Shown here: positions 18,701 to 25,704 of the stretch, piece after piece
Layout: each line of letters starts with the position of its first letter
How positions within the stretch are numbered: position 1 is the stretch's first letter
Assembly (NCBI GenBank): GCA_963821495.1
Contig: CAWGEA010000003.1
Location: 1,116,001-1,180,000, forward strand
DNA length: 64,000 nt
Direction: 5' to 3'
Origin: AC-32 sp963821495
GTDB lineage: Bacteria; Actinomycetota; Thermoleophilia; Gaiellales; Gaiellaceae
The notes under the pieces: model-generated
Seen by the model: only the letters and a program-made list of their open reading frames with translations
Databases searched by the model: none
What the model was told of the DNA's origin: nothing
Made by a program: the position numbers and the translations under genes

Positions 18701-20005
18701 TCAGGTCGCCTCTGACGCGGCCTGCAGCGGCGGGGATTTCGTCGGCAAGAGGGGGTCGGGTATCCGGTTTCCGAGTCGAAGGAAGCCGGCTCCCGTCAGT
18801 GCCAGCGCCAGGGCGCCGCCCCACCAGATGGTGTCGGGTGACGTTCCGAGCAGCACGCCGCCGACCGCGGGGCCGAGAGCCACGCCGACCATGAAGCTGA
18901 GCTGGTAGAGCGACATGTAGCGGCCGAGCAGATGCGGCGGCGCGATTTCCGCGACTAGCGGGCCGAGCACGATGAACTGGCCACACTCAGCGATCGCGAT
19001 CAGGATCGCGACGCCGGCCAAGACGGTGGTAGCGGCGAGCGTCGAGTGCGTGAGCGTTGCGAGCAGGACCGCGAGTAGGCCGACTGCGAATATGGCGCTG
19101 GTGGCGAACAAAGCGTGAGTGCGGCGCATCCGCGCCACCACCCGTGTCGCCGGTACCTGCGCTACGACGATGAAGAAGGTGTTGATGAAGACGACGACAC
19201 CGATCCCAACGGGCCCGACAGGTGTATGCGCCTCTGCAAACGGCGGGAGGATGAAGGAGAAGAACGCGCCGCCGATCATCACAAGCGCGAGGTTGCCCGC
19301 GATCAAGGCGAGCAAGAGCCGATCCCGAGCAACAGCTCGGAAACCCCGTGCGCCCTCGCTCGCCGACGGAGCATCCGCGAGGCCAGGATCCGGGATCCAG
19401 ACGAGCACAACCAGCGCGAAGACGACGAACGTGACTGCGTCGAAGAGGTAGAGGCCCTGGAACGCCTGGAGGTGATGATGGGTGGCCGCGACGATGAACC
19501 CCGCAACCGTCGCGCCGAGGCCGAGACCGAAGTTGCCTGCGACTCGTCGGAGCGCGGTCGATGCGGCGCGCTGCTCCGCCGGGACCAGGGTCAAGGTCAG
19601 GACTTGGCCGGCGGTTCCCACGAATCCGAAGCCGGCACCGCCGACGGCCGAGCAGACGAAGCCTTGCCAAGGACGGTCGACAAACGCCAAGCCCCCGTAG
19701 CCGAGTGCGTTCAAAACATTGCCCGCGATCAGGATCCGTTTCGCACTGAAACGATCGAGGAGCGCACCCGAAGGGAGCGTTACCACTGCGGCCGTGCCCA
19801 TGACCGTCGCCAGCACCAGCCCCGCGGTCGCCGTCGAGAAGCCGCGGACCGCGTGGAGGTAGATGATCTCGAAGGGAAGGATCAGTCCGGTGCCGAAGTA
19901 GTTGAGCGCGTTCCCGCCCTGAAGAACGAGGACAGGCCTCGGTAGGCCTGTACGCCAAACGGCGAACACACGTGCGAGCGCGCTGCTCACTTTGCGGGCG
20001 CCCAA
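18701..20005 (-). CDS. Major facilitator superfamily transporter
   Basis: 434 aa with twelve predicted helices. Motif A between helices 2 and 3 is GALLDRFSAKRI. The two halves are joined by a basic loop (GARGFRAVARDR). Looks like a drug:H+ antiporter or small-molecule exporter, but the substrate cannot be told. The first start is TTG 20005; a GTG at 19990 is possible. It is divergent from the sigma factor gene, and the 131-bp gap holds a perfect palindrome and a tandem repeat. Both genes share the largest unit of the island (R2-R3, 2.6 kb). Confidence 0.85.
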   Translation of the reverse strand: MGARKVSSALARVFAVWRTGLPRPVLVLQGGNALNYFGTGLILPFEIIYLHAVRGFSTATAGLVLATVMGTAAVVTLPSGALLDRFSAKRILIAGNVLNALGYGGLAFVDRPWQGFVCSAVGGAGFGFVGTAGQVLTLTLVPAEQRAASTALRRVAGNFGLGLGATVAGFIVAATHHHLQAFQGLYLFDAVTFVVFALVVLVWIPDPGLADAPSASEGARGFRAVARDRLLLALIAGNLALVMIGGAFFSFILPPFAEAHTPVGPVGIGVVVFINTFFIVVAQVPATRVVARMRRTHALFATSAIFAVGLLAVLLATLTHSTLAATTVLAGVAILIAIAECGQFIVLGPLVAEIAPPHLLGRYMSLYQLSFMVGVALGPAVGGVLLGTSPDTIWWGGALALALTGAGFLRLGNRIPDPLLPTKSPPLQAASEAT

Positions 20006-20072
20006 CGTTGCTTCTGCATCAGCTCACCTCTGATTCGCGGTTGTGCGGACGTCAAAGACACCGCGATGCCGC

Positions 20073-20095
20073 GAAACGGACCGCCGGTCCGTTTC
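20073..20095. promoter_or_regulatory. Perfect 23-bp palindrome between MFS and sigma genes
   Basis: GAAACGGACC - GCC - GGTCCGTTTC, a 10-bp inverted repeat with a 3-nt spacer, midway between two divergent starts. It looks like an operator for a dimeric (TetR-like) repressor, although no such regulator gene is next to it. Confidence 0.6.
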
Positions 20096-20096
20096 C

Positions 20097-20128
20097 GACG
20101 GACCTGGTGTCAGACGGACCTGGTGTCA
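20097..20128 (+). repeat. Perfect 16-bp tandem repeat before the sigma factor gene
   Basis: GACGGACCTGGTGTCA occurs twice without a gap, ending 8 bp before the ATG of the sigma factor. It shares CGGACC with the palindrome just upstream, so both may bind the same protein, or the sigma factor may recognise its own promoter here. Confidence 0.65.
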
Positions 20129-20136
20129 TTGATGCG

Positions 20137-21096
20137 ATGACCGTCGATCTCGAGCGGGCCAAGGGAGGCGACGAGCGCGCGTTCGCGTCGCTGGTCGAGC
20201 CGTTCCGGCGCGAGCTTCAGCTGCATTGCTACCGGCTACTCGGCTCCGTGCAGGACGCCGAGGATCTCGTCCAGGAAACACTGCTCGCCGCCTGGCGCGG
20301 GCTCAACGGCTTCGAGGAGCGGGCGTCGCTGCGCTCCTGGCTCTACCGGATCGCAACCAACCGGAGTCTCAACGCAATTCGCGAACGCGGGCGCCGCCCC
20401 GCCACGGAGAACACCATGAGACCGTCAAGAACCCGCCGCGCCGTCGAGCCCAGCTGGCTCGAGCCTTACGCGGACAGCGCGCTTCCGGATCCCGCTCCCG
20501 GACCTGAAGCACGCTACGAGCAGCGCGAAGCGATCCAGCTCTCGTTCATCGTCGCGCTGCAGCAGCTGCCCGCGAAGCAGCGCGCAGCGCTCGTGCTCCG
20601 CGACGTGCTCGGCTTCCACACCGACGAAGCCGCCTCGATCCTCGAGACGACGCCGCAGTCGGTCAAAGCCGCGCTCCAACGCGCACGCGCAACGCTCGAC
20701 TCGTACACCTTCGAACGCCAGCAGGCGCCGCTACCCGACTCGCCGACCGAACGGAACCTTCTCGCCACCTTCAGCGACGCCGTCGAAGCCGGCGACACGG
20801 CGCGCCTCCTAACTCTGCTGAGCTCCGACGCTCGTGTGACCATGCCGCCGCAGCCGCTCGAGCTCATCGGACACGAAGCGATCGGCGTGTTCCTCGACGA
20901 CCGCGCCGAGGTTCGCGGGGCCCCGCTACAGCTACGCCCGACCCGCGCCAACGGCCAGCCGGCCTTCGGCTACTACCTGCGCTCGCAGCCTCGGGGCATG
21001 ATGGTGCTCACCTTGAGCGGCAGCAAGGTCGACGAGATCACCTTCTTCGCCGACCCCGCGCTGCCCGGCCGCTTCGGTCTTCCCGAACACATCTAG
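20137..21096 (+). CDS. ECF sigma factor with C-terminal SnoaL-like domain (SigX5/TIGR02960 type)
   Basis: 319 aa. Region 2 is seen in LHCYRLLGSVQDAEDLVQET and LRSWLYRIATNRSLNAI; region 4 in LQQLPAKQRAALVLRDVLGF followed by ETTPQSVKAALQRARA. After about residue 200 comes a SnoaL/NTF2-like domain (FSDAVEAGDTARLLTLLSSD), as in the large ECF groups that carry a built-in regulatory domain instead of an anti-sigma factor. ATG 20137 is the start that yields the right N-terminus. Divergent from the MFS gene; a YCII gene, a common partner of some ECF groups, lies in the next unit. Confidence 0.88.
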   Translation: MTVDLERAKGGDERAFASLVEPFRRELQLHCYRLLGSVQDAEDLVQETLLAAWRGLNGFEERASLRSWLYRIATNRSLNAIRERGRRPATENTMRPSRTRRAVEPSWLEPYADSALPDPAPGPEARYEQREAIQLSFIVALQQLPAKQRAALVLRDVLGFHTDEAASILETTPQSVKAALQRARATLDSYTFERQQAPLPDSPTERNLLATFSDAVEAGDTARLLTLLSSDARVTMPPQPLELIGHEAIGVFLDDRAEVRGAPLQLRPTRANGQPAFGYYLRSQPRGMMVLTLSGSKVDEITFFADPALPGRFGLPEHI

Positions 21097-21141
21097 CCGA
21101 CAAGGATGGGTTCGACGTGAAATGGAAGCCGCCGTTCAGGG

Positions 21142-21163
21142 GTCATTCCGGAACACTGGCCCA
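21142..21163 (+). repeat. Island repeat R3
   Basis: GTCATTCCGG then AACACTGGCCCA, preceded by TTCAGGG. CCGT (21132-21135) and ACGG (21168-21171) flank it as a short dyad. Confidence 0.88.
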
Positions 21164-21217
21164 GGCGACGGTTAGCTGACAGGGCAACGCCTTCGGCCGG
21201 CCATGGTGGGGCTTCGA

Positions 21218-21577
21218 TCAGACGGTCGGGTCGGGCCAGACGGTCGGGTCGGGCAGGAACTCGCGGACCTCTTGAGCACAGCGGCACGCGACGGCGATCT
21301 TGGCCGCCCACTTCAGCGCCTCTTCGCGTGAGGGCACGTTGACGACCGAGAATCCGCCGAGGTACGCCTTGCTCTCCGGGTACGGGCCGTCGGTAACCGT
21401 CCCATCGGTGTCCACCACGCTCACCTCCTCGTGGGGATACAGCCCGCCGCCGAATGCCCACACGCCGGCGTCGATGGCCTCCTGGACCACCGCGTGCGCA
21501 GCGTCGGCCACGGCGGGCAGCTCCTCCTCGGGGAAGGTCATCGCGCCGTCATCGAACGAGATCAGGTATCGCGTCAC
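21218..21577 (-). CDS. YCII / DGPF-domain protein
   Basis: 119 aa from the GTG at 21577, chosen because AAGGAG lies 8 nt before it and the N-terminus TRYLISFDDGAM fits. The motif DGPYPESKAYLGGFSVV is the DGPF signature of YCII-related proteins, which have a ferredoxin-like fold and an unknown, possibly enzymatic role; they are often encoded beside ECF sigma factors. Here an ECF gene is the neighbour, but on the other strand and across repeat R3. The C-terminus ends DPTVWPDPTV, made by a tandem duplication of 18 bp. Confidence 0.85.
   Translation of the reverse strand: MTRYLISFDDGAMTFPEEELPAVADAAHAVVQEAIDAGVWAFGGGLYPHEEVSVVDTDGTVTDGPYPESKAYLGGFSVVNVPSREEALKWAAKIAVACRCAQEVREFLPDPTVWPDPTV
21219..21254. 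repeat. 18-bp tandem duplication in the YCII 3' end
   Basis: CAGACGGTCGGGTCGGGC twice in a row, in frame, duplicating the last codons of the YCII gene. Confidence 0.8.
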
Positions 21578-21687
21578 TTGATCAACTCCTTGTCCGTGCG
21601 GCCTGCTCCGGCCGCAATCGCGTTGTAGACTGACGAAGCAACGAAAACTCATCGCCCGGGGCCAGATCCATCCTCACTTCTTCAGGC

Positions 21688-21709
21688 GTCATTCCAGAAC
21701 ACTGGCCCA
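21688..21709 (+). repeat. Island repeat R4
   Basis: GTCATTCCAG then AACACTGGCCCA, preceded by TTCAGGC. A 6-bp hairpin (AGGTCG-CTA-CGACCT, 21714-21728) follows 4 bp later. Confidence 0.88.
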
Positions 21710-21779
21710 GCCCAGGTCGCTACGACCTGAGTCAGCGTCCGTTAGGAAGCCAGAATGCAGGGCAACATCGAGTCTCGGC

Positions 21780-22208
21780 TCACGATGACACTGACTCAAT
21801 GCGGAAGACCGGGTGCCGACCAGCTTCCGCCACGAATGCGTCGAGGGGCGATTCAGGAGACGCATCGAAGCAAGAGCGAACAGCCTTGGCCTGGCGGAGG
21901 TACTGGCGAAGAACCGGGGCGCTTTCCTGCGGGCCGATTTCGCTGAGCTTGATCTCTTCGCGGCGTCGCCCCCGGCTGAGCGTCGCCTGACCTGCGGTAC
22001 GAGCATTACGAACCCAGCTCACCTCGCCGTAGGGCGCAACCAACCAGCGCTCGCCGTTCTCAACCATGATGACCGGCGTGGAATACGTCTTGCCGCTTCT
22101 TCGGCCACGCACAGCAAGAAGGTAGGTATGTCGTCCTGCGACTCCAATGCGGAGTAGGCCCTTCACGCACCCATTGATCAGGCGCGGGGGACCAAGCCGA
22201 TTCGCCAT
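21780..22208 (-). CDS. Deazaflavin-dependent nitroreductase-family protein (DUF385)
   Basis: 142 aa. GRHTYLLAVRGRRSGKTYSTP and RWLVAPYGEVSWVRNARTAG are typical of the F420H2-dependent reductase family related to Ddn of mycobacteria, with the split beta-barrel fold. In this family the cofactor is F420 and the substrates are quinones or xenobiotics; which one applies here cannot be told. Starts at ATG 22208. Sole gene of the R4-R5 unit. Confidence 0.82.
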   Translation of the reverse strand: MANRLGPPRLINGCVKGLLRIGVAGRHTYLLAVRGRRSGKTYSTPVIMVENGERWLVAPYGEVSWVRNARTAGQATLSRGRRREEIKLSEIGPQESAPVLRQYLRQAKAVRSCFDASPESPLDAFVAEAGRHPVFRIESVSS

Positions 22209-22284
22209 CCGTCAATCATCGCATCCGACGACGAAGTCCGAATCGTAATCGTGTCCACTGGGAAGTTCCGCGCCGCAATCGGGT

Positions 22285-22306
22285 GACATTCCCGCACGCT
22301 GGCCCA
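22285..22306 (+). repeat. Island repeat R5
   Basis: GACATTCCCG then CACGCTGGCCCA, preceded by TCGGGT. Belongs to the GACATTCC subtype (R5-R9). Confidence 0.88.
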
Positions 22307-22322
22307 TGCTTCCGCCCATGCC

Positions 22323-22790
22323 TCAGAGAGACTTCGTGAGGTACACGAGCGTGTCGTCGACCTCGAACGGGCGGCCTCGCAGGATGATCACCCCGGACAC
22401 GCGCACAGGATCGACCCCTGCGTCGACGTAACCGAGCTTCGCATACAGGCTCCTCGCCGCAAGATTCCCTTCTTGACTGACGCTCAGGCTGATGCTCTGC
22501 CAGCCCCGTGCGCGCGCTTCCTGCTCGGCTGCATCCGTGAGCTGCGCTCCGATCCCCTGCCGTCGTCGCGCGGGCAGGACGAAGACGTCCTGAATCTCCG
22601 GAGCGCCCAGATGTGTACCGACCCAAGCGATGTGCGCGTGCCCGACAGGCTGCTCATCGTGCCATGCGACGAGGTAGGTCGAGCCTTCTTCGATCTGCTG
22701 GTCCAGACGGCTAAGCGGCAAGCACTGATCCACGTAGGCGACCTCGCTTGGCTGCAGAACAGCTATCGACACCACCGTGGCAAGTGTCAC
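22323..22790 (-). CDS. GNAT-family N-acetyltransferase
   Basis: About 155 aa. The acetyl-CoA binding motif is VFVLPARRRQGIGAQLTDAAE, followed by GWQSISLSVSQEGNLAARSLYAKLGYVDAG in pieces typical of GNAT proteins. The extra ending VEDDTLVYLTKSL-like (EVDDTLVYLTKSL) is seen in a common actinobacterial subgroup. Substrate unknown. Possible GTG starts are 22790, 22775 and 22772; none has a clear ribosome site. A longer reading that starts at 22844 only translates repeat R6 and is not believed. Sole gene of the R5-R6 unit. Confidence 0.82.
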   Translation of the reverse strand: MTLATVVSIAVLQPSEVAYVDQCLPLSRLDQQIEEGSTYLVAWHDEQPVGHAHIAWVGTHLGAPEIQDVFVLPARRRQGIGAQLTDAAEQEARARGWQSISLSVSQEGNLAARSLYAKLGYVDAGVDPVRVSGVIILRGRPFEVDDTLVYLTKSL

Positions 22791-22821
22791 ACAGGCGCTA
22801 CCCGGCGATGCCGCTCGGGGT

Positions 22822-22843
22822 GACATTCCCGCACACTGGCCCA
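22822..22843 (+). repeat. Island repeat R6
   Basis: GACATTCCCG then CACACTGGCCCA, preceded by CTCGGGGT. Confidence 0.9.
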
Positions 22844-22883
22844 TGCGACCCCCACGTACGATCCGCCGGTTCCCTGCGCAGGG

Positions 22884-23291
22884 CTACTCCACGCGGTGGG
22901 CAGCAGCCGCCGCTGCGGTGTCGTGATAGTTCTGGAATCGGGCGAGCTTCCCATCCCGGAACGTCCACACGTGTGCCTCATGATTGACAAATGCACGGCC
23001 GGTGTCCCGAACCGTTGCCTCGGCGTACACCAGGGATACCACCTTGTCGTTCTGGGCGATGAACTCTCGTGGCTCGAACGTCGTGTAGTCGAGAGTCGAT
23101 GCAAGACCACCGAACCAGCCTAGGGCTGCTTCCTTGCCTTTGAACGTTCCGGCGTTCGGGTCGTCGTCGGGATCGCCGGGATTCACCCACTCGATGTCGT
23201 CCGCCATCACCTCGGCAAGCGCCGCCATGTCGCCCCGACCGAAAGCCTCATACGCACTCTGGGCGAGGCGGGTGTTCTCTTCTGCTGACAC
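22884..23291 (-). CDS. SnoaL-like / NTF2-fold protein
   Basis: 135 aa from the GTG at 23291, which has AAGGAG 5 nt upstream. The motifs AQSAYEAFGRGDMAALAEVMADDIEW, in its parts, and FVNHEAHVWTFRDGKLARFQNYHDTAA are characteristic of SnoaL-like polyketide cyclase relatives, small cone-shaped proteins that act as isomerases, cyclases or binding proteins. The exact role is unknown. Sole gene of the R6-R7 unit. Confidence 0.85.
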   Translation of the reverse strand: MSAEENTRLAQSAYEAFGRGDMAALAEVMADDIEWVNPGDPDDDPNAGTFKGKEAALGWFGGLASTLDYTTFEPREFIAQNDKVVSLVYAEATVRDTGRAFVNHEAHVWTFRDGKLARFQNYHDTAAAAAAHRVE

Positions 23292-23382
23292 CGGAACTCC
23301 TTTTCGAGGGTGAGCGAGGAGTGTCTCACTCGTGGAGACTCCGTCCACAGCGACACCGTGTGGTCGGGAGCATCCCTCATGT

Positions 23383-23404
23383 GACATTCCCGAACACTGG
23401 CCCG
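23383..23404 (+). repeat. Island repeat R7
   Basis: GACATTCCCG then AACACTGGCCCG. CCCTC (23374-23378) and GAGGG (23408-23412) flank it as a dyad. Confidence 0.88.
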
Positions 23405-23455
23405 GGCGAGGGAGTCTGATCGTCAGAGACCGGTCGCTGAGCGCGGGCGGCCGCC

Positions 23456-24247
23456 CTAGGGACGCGAAGCGGCGAAGAGGTATCGATTGACGCTAAAGAA
23501 GTACCGCCCTTGGTGCTGAAGTTCGGCGAGGTCGTTGAGCCATCCGGTTGCCTCGTCTTCTGAGACGCCTCCGCGCCCGGGCACGAATGCGGCGATGAGC
23601 GGGGCGATGTTGTAGCTGAAGGTCGTGGCGTCGTACGCCGTGTTGAGTATCGGGACGATCCGGATTTCTCCGACCTCGAATCCGGCCGCGCGGAGGCGGG
23701 GCGCGAGCGAGCGCGGAAGGTAGGGGTCTGGCAGGTGCTCGTTCCACGCGGCCGCGATCCGAGCAGCGCGGCGGCGATCCGTGGCTGCCCAGACGAGCGA
23801 GTCCCAGTCGGTGTCGATGATCACGAGTCGTCCACCGGGTCGCAGGACGCGGAGTAGTTGATTGAGCGCAGCGTCCGGCTCGGCGAGGTACTCGATGACC
23901 TGCGTCGAGACAGCGGCCTCGAAGACCGCGTCTGCAAACGCAAGCGCGGTCGCGTCGGCCTCCAGGATGTCCACTCGGTCGCCGAGTCCGGCGGCCGCGA
24001 TCCGCTTCGAGGCGATCGAGTTCATGTCAGGGCTGATGTCCACCGCGACGATGCGGCCGGTTGCACCGACCTCCTGTGCGAGCTCACAGGCGAGGAACCC
24101 GGGGCCCGAACCGAGGTCCAGGATCGATTCGCCGGCTGATGCTCGAAGCGACCGTCGCAACTCTTCGCGCTGAACGATCATGTCGGTCGTCGCGTACGCC
24201 TGCTCGAGCTGCACGGCTGCCTTGTTGTCGTACTTCATCCCGGCCAT
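23456..24247 (-). CDS. UbiE-like SAM-dependent methyltransferase
   Basis: 263 aa from ATG 24247 (AAGGAT upstream). Motif I is ILDLGSGPGFLACELA, then IVAVDISPDM, the motif II region VFEAAVSTQVIEYL, and LLRVLRPGGRLVIIDTDW, the usual order for class I methyltransferases such as UbiE/MenG/arsenite-type. There is no Cys cluster pointing to arsenic, and the substrate is unknown. Sole gene of the R7-R8 unit. A different upstream reading through R8 is an artefact. Confidence 0.85.
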   Translation of the reverse strand: MAGMKYDNKAAVQLEQAYATTDMIVQREELRRSLRASAGESILDLGSGPGFLACELAQEVGATGRIVAVDISPDMNSIASKRIAAAGLGDRVDILEADATALAFADAVFEAAVSTQVIEYLAEPDAALNQLLRVLRPGGRLVIIDTDWDSLVWAATDRRRAARIAAAWNEHLPDPYLPRSLAPRLRAAGFEVGEIRIVPILNTAYDATTFSYNIAPLIAAFVPGRGGVSEDEATGWLNDLAELQHQGRYFFSVNRYLFAASRP

Positions 24248-24337
24248 CGCTGAATCCTTGGGGCGCGTCCGATGAAGCGCAAGGCTGCCGCCTACAGGCG
24301 GCGCGGACGCAATGCTCGCCCCGGTATGACCTCGGGT

Positions 24338-24359
24338 GATATTCCCGCACACTGGCCCA
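24338..24359 (+). repeat. Island repeat R8
   Basis: GATATTCCCG then CACACTGGCCCA. CCTC (24330-24333) and GAGG (24365-24368) flank it. Confidence 0.88.
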
Positions 24360-24416
24360 TGCCAGAGGCGCTTCCCACGTTCTGCGGGTACCTGACGTAC
24401 CATGGTTGTGAGGCGC

Positions 24417-24587
24417 ATGAAGTTCTTGACGCGAATCGCCGCACGTAGGCAGAAAAAGGCCCACGAGCGCTACTTGGTGGAGCGCGCACGGCAGCAAGTC
24501 CTTGAAGGCCAAGACGCGCAAGAAACGACTCGAGGCGTAGCGAAGCGTTTTGCAGGGTGGTCGGGGCAGTTCGGCCACTGGCAGTAA
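24417..24587 (+). CDS. Small basic protein, 56 aa
   Basis: MKFLTRIAARRQKKAHERYL followed by an amphipathic, highly charged helix and a short tail ending FAGWSGQFGHWQ. The start at 24417 has GTGAGG just upstream; an ATG at 24402 would add five residues. Alone in the short R8-R9 unit (0.29 kb), on the plus strand, unlike the cassettes to its left. Function unknown. Confidence 0.5.
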   Translation: MKFLTRIAARRQKKAHERYLVERARQQVLEGQDAQETTRGVAKRFAGWSGQFGHWQ

Positions 24588-24623
24588 AGCCCTTCCCGTT
24601 CGACGTAGCCAGCTGACTCGGGG

Positions 24624-24645
24624 GACATTCCCGAACACTGGCCCA
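24624..24645 (+). repeat. Island repeat R9
   Basis: GACATTCCCG then AACACTGGCCCA, an exact match to the family consensus. GACTC (24615-24619) and GAGTC (24651-24655) flank it, and a 6-bp hairpin TGAGAG-AGTC-CTCTCA starts at 24646. Confidence 0.9.
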
Positions 24646-24692
24646 TGAGAGAGTCCTCTCACGCAGTAGTGGCTCCTGAGCTACTTCAAGAA

Positions 24693-24839
24693 CTACGACA
24701 ACAGGATGACGCCGAAGAGGATCAGAAGAACCGGGCCGACGATCGAGGCCCGGGAAAGCCGCCAGAAGAACGTGCCTGAGTCGCCGGGACGGCCCTGTTC
24801 CGGGCGGTAGGGAGCTGTGGTGCGGATCCGCGATCTCAA
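24693..24839 (-). CDS. Possible small membrane protein, 48 aa
   Basis: The minus strand reads RTTAPYRPEQGRPGDSGTFF, then WRLSRASIVGPVLLILFGVILLS and a stop: a polar N-terminus and one C-terminal membrane helix. The pattern is protein-like, but the only start is a TTG at 24839 that overlaps the creatininase start, and there is no clear ribosome site. Confidence 0.35.
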   Translation of the reverse strand: MRSRIRTTAPYRPEQGRPGDSGTFFWRLSRASIVGPVLLILFGVILLS

Positions 24840-25500
24840 CTGGATGCAGCTCGAGACGTACCTGAGGAAAGACGACAGGATCGTCCTCCCGGTGGGCTCG
24901 ACCGAGCAGCACGCCTACCTCTCCCTCGAGACCGACAACATCCTCGCCGAGCGTGCGTCTGTCGAAGCGGCTGAGCCGCTCGGCGTGCCGGTGCTGCCGG
25001 TGGCTCCGTACGGCGTGACCGGCTTCACTGCGTATCCCGGAAGCCCGACGCTCCGCGCGTCCACGCTTCTCGCAGTTCTCTCAGATGTCGTCGATTCACT
25101 GCTGGGCCAGGGGTTCGCGCGGGTGCTCGTCGTGAACGGTCACGGCGGAAACACCGAACCCGGCAGGGACTGGGTGCGGGGTCGCGTTCGCGGATCGGTC
25201 GTGTGGCATGAGCTTTGGGAGGGCCGGCCGGACGAGATCGCCGCCGCGATCGATCCCGACTACGACCATGCCTCGTGGTCGGAGAACTTCCCCTGGACGC
25301 GGCTTCCGGGTGTGCTCATCCCCGAGCAGCGCAAGCCTCCGGTCGAATGGCCCGAAAACGGGAATCCGGAGACGTGGAGGGAAGCTCTCGGCGACGGCTC
25401 CTTCGGCGGCCTCTACCAGCGATCCCCACAGGACGAAGGCCGACTCTGGGAGGCCGCGGTGCAGGCGATCCGAGAGCGGCTTGAACGCTGGGACGAATAG
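24820..25500 (+). CDS. Creatininase-family amidohydrolase
   Basis: 226 aa. LPVGSTEQHAYLSLETDNI holds the metal-binding Glu, His and Asp of the creatininase family, and VVNGHGGNTEPGRDW is the second signature. Family members hydrolyse creatinine or formamides in mycofactocin or riboflavin/F420-like pathways (e.g. MftE, ArfB-like); which one is unknown. Of the two adjacent GTG codons, 24820 is preferred because GGGAG (24810-24814) is 5 nt before it. Confidence 0.85.
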   Translation: MRIRDLNWMQLETYLRKDDRIVLPVGSTEQHAYLSLETDNILAERASVEAAEPLGVPVLPVAPYGVTGFTAYPGSPTLRASTLLAVLSDVVDSLLGQGFARVLVVNGHGGNTEPGRDWVRGRVRGSVVWHELWEGRPDEIAAAIDPDYDHASWSENFPWTRLPGVLIPEQRKPPVEWPENGNPETWREALGDGSFGGLYQRSPQDEGRLWEAAVQAIRERLERWDE

Positions 25501-25621
25501 AAGCGTCGCTGGTCACCGCAGCAACGTGTTCGCGACGTTGAACGAGTACTTCGGGTTCAACAGAAAGCGAGCTAGCTGACTTGTTCGGCGCCGCAGTGCC
25601 GTAGCGGTATCAATCTCACGG

Positions 25622-25643
25622 GACACTCTCGAACACTGGCCCA
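25622..25643 (+). repeat. Island repeat R10
   Basis: GACACTCTCG then AACACTGGCCCA, 60 bp before the SDR gene. Preceded by TCACG. Confidence 0.82.
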
Positions 25644-25671
25644 GCCGATGCACCTCACGCTCAGGCCCCGC

Positions 25672-25704
25672 AACGATCTAGCGGGTGGAAGACTAGAGAT
25701 CGTT
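25672..25704. promoter_or_regulatory. 8-bp inverted repeat at the SDR start
   Basis: AACGATCT (25672-25679) and AGATCGTT (25697-25704) form perfect arms 17 bp apart and end on the first base of the start codon. It could be an operator or an mRNA hairpin that covers the start region. Confidence 0.45.

Noticed and set aside
22323..22844. Minus-strand readings that begin MGQCAGMSP or similar through the island repeats
   Set aside because: The repeat itself reads GQCxGMSP-like on the minus strand, so these N-termini are translations of the repeat, not protein starts. The real genes start further in.
17927..25643. CRISPR array
   Set aside because: Repeats are separated by 0.3-2.6 kb with genes between, not by uniform short spacers, and no cas gene is present.
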